A DNA stretch of 64,000 nucleotides, taken from Anaerolineales bacterium. GTDB lineage: Bacteria; Chloroflexota; Anaerolineae; Anaerolineales; Villigracilaceae. Below, one piece after another: positions 60,466 through 64,000 of the stretch. The position numbers and the translations under genes were made by a program. The stretch is taken from positions 211,087 through 275,086 of the forward strand of contig JAFGSI010000004.1 in NCBI GenBank assembly GCA_016934715.1, written 5' to 3'. The notes beneath the pieces are model-generated. The model searched no databases. It had not been told where the DNA came from and saw only the letters and a list, made by a program, of their open reading frames with translations. Within the stretch, counting starts at the first letter, position 1, and every line of letters starts with the position of its first letter.

Positions 60466-60495
60466 ATTATAAACCGATGTTTTTGTAAGGTCCAA
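60466..60495 (-). promoter_or_regulatory. Promoter of the sensor-cyclase operon
   Basis: On the minus strand: TTGGAC (60495-60490), an 18-bp spacer and TATAAT (60471-60466). Confidence 0.6.
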
Positions 60496-60606
60496 CCCAT
60501 TTTTCGATCCCTGGCCTACTAACCAGATACCAGCAACGGATCGAAACGAATTACAGATCCGTTAATGACCATTCGGAAAAGTACTGGTAAGATAAGGATT
60601 GTGCAG

Positions 60607-61713
60607 ATGAAAAAACAAATCCTGATGGGTCTTCTATTAAGCCTGGCGCTCCTGTTGACCGCCTGTGATCTGGACCTGGCCGGGGCGGCCGGCGGCGAGG
60701 TGACCGACGACGTCACCCAGCCGGCGACCGAACTGCCTGCGGGGCCGTCCCCGACCCCCACGGCGACGCCGTATCCAGCCCCGCAGGGCCGGGTCGCCTT
60801 CGTCTCCGTGCGGGATGGCAATCCGGAGATCTATACCATGAACGCCGAAGGGAGCGATCTGCTGCGACTGACCGACGATCCGGCCGAAGACCGGGATCCG
60901 GTCTGGTCGCCTGACGGGCAGCAGATCGCCTTCATGACGAACCGGGATGGGAATTGGGAAATTTACCTGATGAATGCCGACGGCCGCGGCCTGACCCGCC
61001 TGACCGAGGATCCGGCCCGGGACGCCAACCCGAGCTGGTCTCCCGACGGGCAGCGGATTGCCTTCGAGTCGTACCGCAGCGGGAACTGGGAGATCTATCT
61101 TGCCAATCGCGACGGCTCGGGCCTGTTCCAGTTGACCGACGGCGCCATGGCGAACAGCTATCCGGTCTGGTCGCCGGACGGAGGCTGGCTGGCCTTCATC
61201 AGCAACCGGGATGGCAACTCGGATGTTTACCTGGTCCGGCCGGACGGCTCCGGCCTGATGCGTCTCACCAACACATCCACCCCGGACGCCCAGCCGGTCT
61301 GGTCGCCTGATGGTGGCCGGGCCGCCTTCCTGACCTGGACGGACGGGAATCCGGATATTTTCCTGGTCCATCGGGATGGGTCCGGCTTGATCCGTCTGAC
61401 GCAAACGGGCGGGGCGGAGGGCTGCCTGGCGTGGTCACCGGATGGGAGCCGGCTGGCCTACTGCGCCGAGGAGAACGGGACCTGGACCCTGTGGGTTGTC
61501 CGACTGGATGGCAGCACCCGGGTCAGCCTGGCGACGAGCAGCGAATTCATCGGGACGCCTTCGTGGTCGCCGGATGGCCTGTACCTGGTCTTTCAGGCCA
61601 GCATCGATGCGGGCAATGGTTTGTTCCTCGTCCGTGCCGTGGGCGGGGAATTGCAGCGCCTGCCGGGTAGCCCGGCCGATCTGGACAGTGCACCTGCCTG
61701 GGCACCGCGCTGA
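60607..61713 (+). CDS. TolB/PD40 beta-propeller lipoprotein
   Basis: 368 residues. Lipobox L-L-T-A-C20, a Thr/Pro spacer and then about seven PD40 blades, each with W-S-P-D-G and followed by strands such as I-A-F-M-T-N-R-D-G-N-W-E-I-Y. This is the number expected for a closed propeller. A surface-bound interaction module; related to the protein at 49129, which has a membrane anchor instead. ATG 60607 is chosen over an upstream in-frame ATG because the signal peptide starts here. Confidence 0.88.
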   Translation: MKKQILMGLLLSLALLLTACDLDLAGAAGGEVTDDVTQPATELPAGPSPTPTATPYPAPQGRVAFVSVRDGNPEIYTMNAEGSDLLRLTDDPAEDRDPVWSPDGQQIAFMTNRDGNWEIYLMNADGRGLTRLTEDPARDANPSWSPDGQRIAFESYRSGNWEIYLANRDGSGLFQLTDGAMANSYPVWSPDGGWLAFISNRDGNSDVYLVRPDGSGLMRLTNTSTPDAQPVWSPDGGRAAFLTWTDGNPDIFLVHRDGSGLIRLTQTGGAEGCLAWSPDGSRLAYCAEENGTWTLWVVRLDGSTRVSLATSSEFIGTPSWSPDGLYLVFQASIDAGNGLFLVRAVGGELQRLPGSPADLDSAPAWAPR

Positions 61714-61735
61714 GCATGCTCCCTTGAATGCAACG

Positions 61736-61766
61736 CTCAGGGCGCAGAGAACCTCTGCGCCCTGAG
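61736..61766. terminator. Bidirectional 14-bp hairpin between convergent genes
   Basis: CTCAGGGCGCAGAG (61736-61749) pairs perfectly with CTCTGCGCCCTGAG (61753-61766), 3-nt loop. It serves the PD40 gene and the binding-protein gene. No strong T run. Confidence 0.75.
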
Positions 61767-61784
61767 GGGTGTGCCTGGGATGGT

Positions 61785-62582
61785 CTACTTCCAGCCGATC
61801 GTTAGGTTTGTCTCGGGGATTTCGTCCCAGTAGCCTGAGTTGGGAGTCAGGACGAGGCCGTCATCCGTCCAGGCCGAGACGTAGTAGGGCCCTGTCCCAC
61901 TGACGCTCTCGGGGGAGGTGCCGTAGGATTCCCATTGCAGGGCCAGGAGGGTCGGGTCGACGATCCCGAAATAGGGTTGGGCCAGGATGACCAGCAGGTT
62001 CTCAACGGGCCGGTTGAGGTGGATAAGAACGGTGAAATCATCCACTTTTTCGATGCCATCGTAGGGCGACAGCGGGATGGAGTTATCGTCCACATCGCCC
62101 TTGAACCCCAGGAAGTTGGACTCCCAGCCGGTATAAGCCCCGTCCCCGTGGAGCGAGTCCTGCGGGTCGAACCAGCGGTTGAAGTTGGCCAGGACCGCAT
62201 CGGCATTGAATGGTGCGCCGCTGTGGAATGTGCTCCCCTGGCGCAGGTCCAGGATATAATCCAGGCCGTCATCCGAGACCGTCCAGTCGGTTGCCAGGGC
62301 AGGCTGCAGGTTGCCATCACCGTCAAGACGGGTCAGGCCATCGTAAATCACGCTGCTGATGGCCAGCCAATCTTCCGTGTCCACGATCGCCGGGTCAAGG
62401 CGAAGGGTGCTGTCCACCTCGGTCGGCAGTTCCCTGGTCTCGGGCGGCGCGGGCGGCTCTGTCGGCGTGTCCTGGGGTTCCTGGGTGGTTTCCTCGGTCA
62501 CGACTTCCGTACCATTGCAACCGGCCAGTAACAGCGAAACGACCATGACAGCCAGGACAAGGATACGCCACGTTTTGTTCAT
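61785..62582 (-). CDS. Shortened family 5 (peptide/oligosaccharide) binding lipoprotein
   Basis: 265 residues. Lipobox L-L-L-A-G-C, an acidic Thr/Pro spacer and the N-terminal half of an SBP_bac_5 fold: L-R-L-D-P-A, S-S-V-I-Y-D-G-L-T-R-L-D, A-L-A-T-D-W-T-V-S-D-D-G, F-H-S-G-A-P-F-N-A-D-A-V and G-T-G-P-Y-Y-V-S-A-W. Family members are about 500 residues or more; this one stops just after the Y-W-D-E segment that normally leads into domain II. It may be a truncated gene or a trimmed sensor. The promoter (TTGACA-16-TAAGAT) and GAGGAGG ribosome site are good, so it is probably expressed. Confidence 0.75.
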   Translation of the reverse strand: MNKTWRILVLAVMVVSLLLAGCNGTEVVTEETTQEPQDTPTEPPAPPETRELPTEVDSTLRLDPAIVDTEDWLAISSVIYDGLTRLDGDGNLQPALATDWTVSDDGLDYILDLRQGSTFHSGAPFNADAVLANFNRWFDPQDSLHGDGAYTGWESNFLGFKGDVDDNSIPLSPYDGIEKVDDFTVLIHLNRPVENLLVILAQPYFGIVDPTLLALQWESYGTSPESVSGTGPYYVSAWTDDGLVLTPNSGYWDEIPETNLTIGWK

Positions 62583-62628
62583 ATGTTCCTCCTCAAAGAA
62601 AAGTGTCTGTTGATGGATATCAATTCCT

Positions 62629-62656
62629 ATCTTACAGTATATAATACGTTTGTCAA
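62629..62656 (-). promoter_or_regulatory. Promoter of the shortened binding-protein gene
   Basis: On the minus strand: TTGACA (62656-62651), a 16-bp spacer and TAAGAT (62634-62629). Confidence 0.75.
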
Positions 62657-62700
62657 TAGTAAGATCGGACACGACCCTTTTTGCCTCATTCCTACGACCC

Positions 62701-62706
62701 TATATT
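62701..62706 (+). promoter_or_regulatory. -10 box of the ECF sigma gene (leaderless)
   Basis: TATATT ends 7 nt before ATG 62714, with no ribosome site between. Confidence 0.45.
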
Positions 62707-62713
62707 CAAGCCG

Positions 62714-63244
62714 ATGGTGTCTCGCCGAACCCTACCCAACGAAGAGGAATTGATCAAGTCGGCCCAGCAGGGCTCACTGGATGCGTTCGCCGTCCTCTAC
62801 GAACATTACCTGCCCCTGGTTTTCAGCCGGGTGCGGTACCTGGTGCCAGAGGATGACCTCGAGGATGTCACCCAGGATGTCTTCATTGCGACCATGCGTT
62901 CGCTGAAAACGTTTCGAGGAGAAGCCAAGTTCAGCACCTGGTTGCGGGTTCTCACCAGTCGGCAGATCGCCGAATACTACCGCCGGCGGCGGCACCCGGA
63001 AGCGCCGCTGGCCGAGAACTTCCATGCGCCTTCCGATCCGCGCATGACCGAGGAGGCGATCCTGCTCCGGCAGGCTTTTCGCCGCTTGCCGAAAAAATAC
63101 CAGGAGATCCTGCTGTTGCGGTTTGCCGAAGAGATGCCTTTTCTTGAGATCGCAAGCTTGAAGAACTGTACCCTGGAAGCCAGCAAGTCCCTCTTTCGTC
63201 GTGCGGTACATGCCCTGAGTAAACTCGTGGCCAGCAATGAATAA
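62714..63244 (+). CDS. ECF-type RNA polymerase sigma factor
   Basis: 176 residues. Region 2: D-A-F-A-V-L-Y-E-H-Y, D-L-E-D-V-T-Q-D-V-F-I-A and F-S-T-W-L-R-V-L for -10 recognition. Region 4: L-P-K-K-Y-Q-E-I-L-L-L-R-F-A-E-E-M-P-F-L-E-I-A, a HTH for the -35 box. The 8-bp overlap with the next gene, a membrane protein, is the classic sigma/anti-sigma arrangement. ATG 62714 is chosen; an in-frame TTG at 62681 is possible but precedes the -10 box. Confidence 0.92.
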   Translation: MVSRRTLPNEEELIKSAQQGSLDAFAVLYEHYLPLVFSRVRYLVPEDDLEDVTQDVFIATMRSLKTFRGEAKFSTWLRVLTSRQIAEYYRRRRHPEAPLAENFHAPSDPRMTEEAILLRQAFRRLPKKYQEILLLRFAEEMPFLEIASLKNCTLEASKSLFRRAVHALSKLVASNE

Positions 63245-63707
63245 ACGAACCGAACTCTCCCCTGAAGAACGTCTGGCTGACTTCGCTGACAGGTTATTAT
63301 CCGGTACGATTTCTGAGGAGACAGCTTTGCCTGACGTTGCTCCTGATGTCGCGCGTTTGCAAAAAACGGTCACCCGCCTGGCAGCCGGTCTGCCGCAGCA
63401 GGGCCCGGACCCCGAACTGCGCAACCGCATTCGGGCGAACCTGGCCCGCGAATGGCAGGCGCATGGTCCTCGCCCGGACCGGGGCATTCCTGCCTGGCAT
63501 TCGTCCCGCCAGAGGACGCGCAGGACCGTCTGGAGTACGGCCCTTGCCGCCCTGGTGGTGATCGTGATCGGCACCCTGGCGGTGCCGCTGGTCGGTGTTG
63601 TCCTGCCCGGTGCAGCCCAGAGCCGCAGTATCGTGTTGGTGATCGTCACGGTTCTGGGCCTGCTGCTCGGTGCAGTTGTTTGGTTGTTCCACCACAAACT
63701 GAAATGA
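63237..63707 (+). CDS. Membrane protein, probable anti-sigma factor
   Basis: 156 residues. A cytoplasmic N-terminal half with an acidic helix (P-E-E-R-L-A-D-F-A-D-R-L-L-S-G) and then two membrane helices (about 100-122 and 131-150). It lacks the H-x3-C-x2-C zinc motif of ZAS anti-sigma factors. Its position and overlap with the ECF sigma gene are the main evidence for the role. The M50 protease at 14235 is a conceivable partner for release of the sigma factor, but that is speculation. Confidence 0.65.
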   Translation: MNKRTELSPEERLADFADRLLSGTISEETALPDVAPDVARLQKTVTRLAAGLPQQGPDPELRNRIRANLAREWQAHGPRPDRGIPAWHSSRQRTRRTVWSTALAALVVIVIGTLAVPLVGVVLPGAAQSRSIVLVIVTVLGLLLGAVVWLFHHKLK

Positions 63708-63720
63708 AAGGAAAAAGAGA

Positions 63721-64000
63721 AATGGACAAGCAACACAGACAGATCCTCTTGCGTTTGCTCTCAGCTATCGCGATCCTGTCCATGCTGCTGGCTGCCTGCG
63801 GCCCCACCGATCTTGCCGGTGGTGCTGGAGGCGGAGGCAACGACAACCAGGGTCAAGGCCAGGGCCAGGGGAATCAGGGTGGGGGCAACGACAACCAGGG
63901 CCAGGGCCAGGGTAACGACAACCAGGGCCAGGGTAACGACGACCAGACCGGGGGGAGCGGCAACGACAACCAGGGCCAGGGCAACGACGACCAGACCGGG
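63721..64000 (+). CDS. Low-complexity Gly/Asn/Gln/Asp lipoprotein (5' part)
   Basis: 93 codons before the window ends. Signal peptide with lipobox S-M-L-L-A-A-C26, then a tract made only of G, N, D, Q and a few T/S (G-N-D-N-Q-G-Q-G repeats). Such tracts form flexible stalks or surface matrix. It starts 13 bp after the anti-sigma gene, with AAAGGA upstream, so it is probably in the same operon and perhaps a target of the sigma factor. Confidence 0.75.
63837..64000 (+). repeat. Tandem GGCAACGACAACCAGGGC-type repeats
   Basis: Irregular 6- to 24-bp units built from GGC/AAC/GAC/CAG codons run to the window edge. Several blocks, such as AACGACGACCAGACCGGG and AACGACAACCAGGGCCAGGG, recur exactly. 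Confidence 0.85.

Overview
The window reads as a stretch of a high-GC bacterial chromosome, most likely Chloroflexota of the Anaerolineae type. This is inferred from the gene mix: a PknB-like kinase with an SH3 tail, many threonine/proline-rich lipoproteins, TolB/PD40 propellers, LacI-controlled sugar ABC operons, GH94 phosphorylases, and several genes whose -10 box sits 6-7 nt before the start codon (leaderless mRNAs). There is no rRNA, CRISPR array, prophage or intact insertion sequence. One tRNA (Lys, CTT) is present. The left edge cuts a gene for a repeated secreted domain and the right edge cuts a low-complexity lipoprotein gene.

Layout. 1-5.3 kb: Ser/Thr kinase, then a WXG100-type (type VII/ESX-like) secretion cluster with two small WXG-like proteins, a DcrB/PsbP-like protein and a WXG-coiled coil-CHAP hydrolase. 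5.4-12.2 kb: a DNA-polymerase cassette with a DnaE2-like polymerase facing a LuxR-type regulator, a RecA-fold protein without a P-loop, a small helical protein, and a B-family polymerase whose catalytic motif C and exonuclease motifs are degraded. 12.2-15.6 kb: secreted lipoprotein, transglutaminase-like protein, YgjP-type metallopeptidase, M50 protease. 15.6-21.9 kb: LacI-controlled ABC sugar importer with trehalose synthase; the MalG-like permease carries a cytochrome c CXXCH segment in its first extracytoplasmic loop. 22-28 kb: an MDR oxidoreductase and a DUF4037-hyuA-hyuB operon. 28.8-30.9 kb: tRNA-Lys followed by a small accessory patch with a three-gene PIN toxin-antitoxin operon, hairpins and a 24-bp tandem repeat. 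31-37 kb: secreted repeat protein, then a DUF2804-MFS-GH2 operon. 37-46.5 kb: solitary sugar-binding protein, then a beta-glucan cluster (two GH94 phosphorylases, a GH3 lipoprotein, a cupin) behind a LacI-type operator. 46.8-55 kb: hypF without its usual partners, a PD40 protein, an HD-GYP response regulator, smpB, MFS, CE7 esterase, class V aminotransferase. 55.3-60.4 kb: signalling block with MinD-like ATPase, cyclic-nucleotide-binding protein, tandem-domain class III cyclase and HAMP-GAF sensor. 60.6-64 kb: PD40 lipoprotein, a shortened peptide-binding lipoprotein, ECF sigma factor, its probable anti-sigma factor, and the edge lipoprotein.

How parts fit. Carbohydrate use dominates: import (ABC, MFS), extracellular trimming (GH3, CE7), and intracellular phosphorolysis or isomerisation (GH94, TreS, GH2). 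Regulation is by LacI operators, cyclic nucleotides and c-di-GMP. The two strongest leads are the cytochrome c-permease fusion (17207-18421) and the cassette that couples an apparently intact DnaE2 to an apparently dead PolB and a P-loop-less RecA-like protein (5406-12154).
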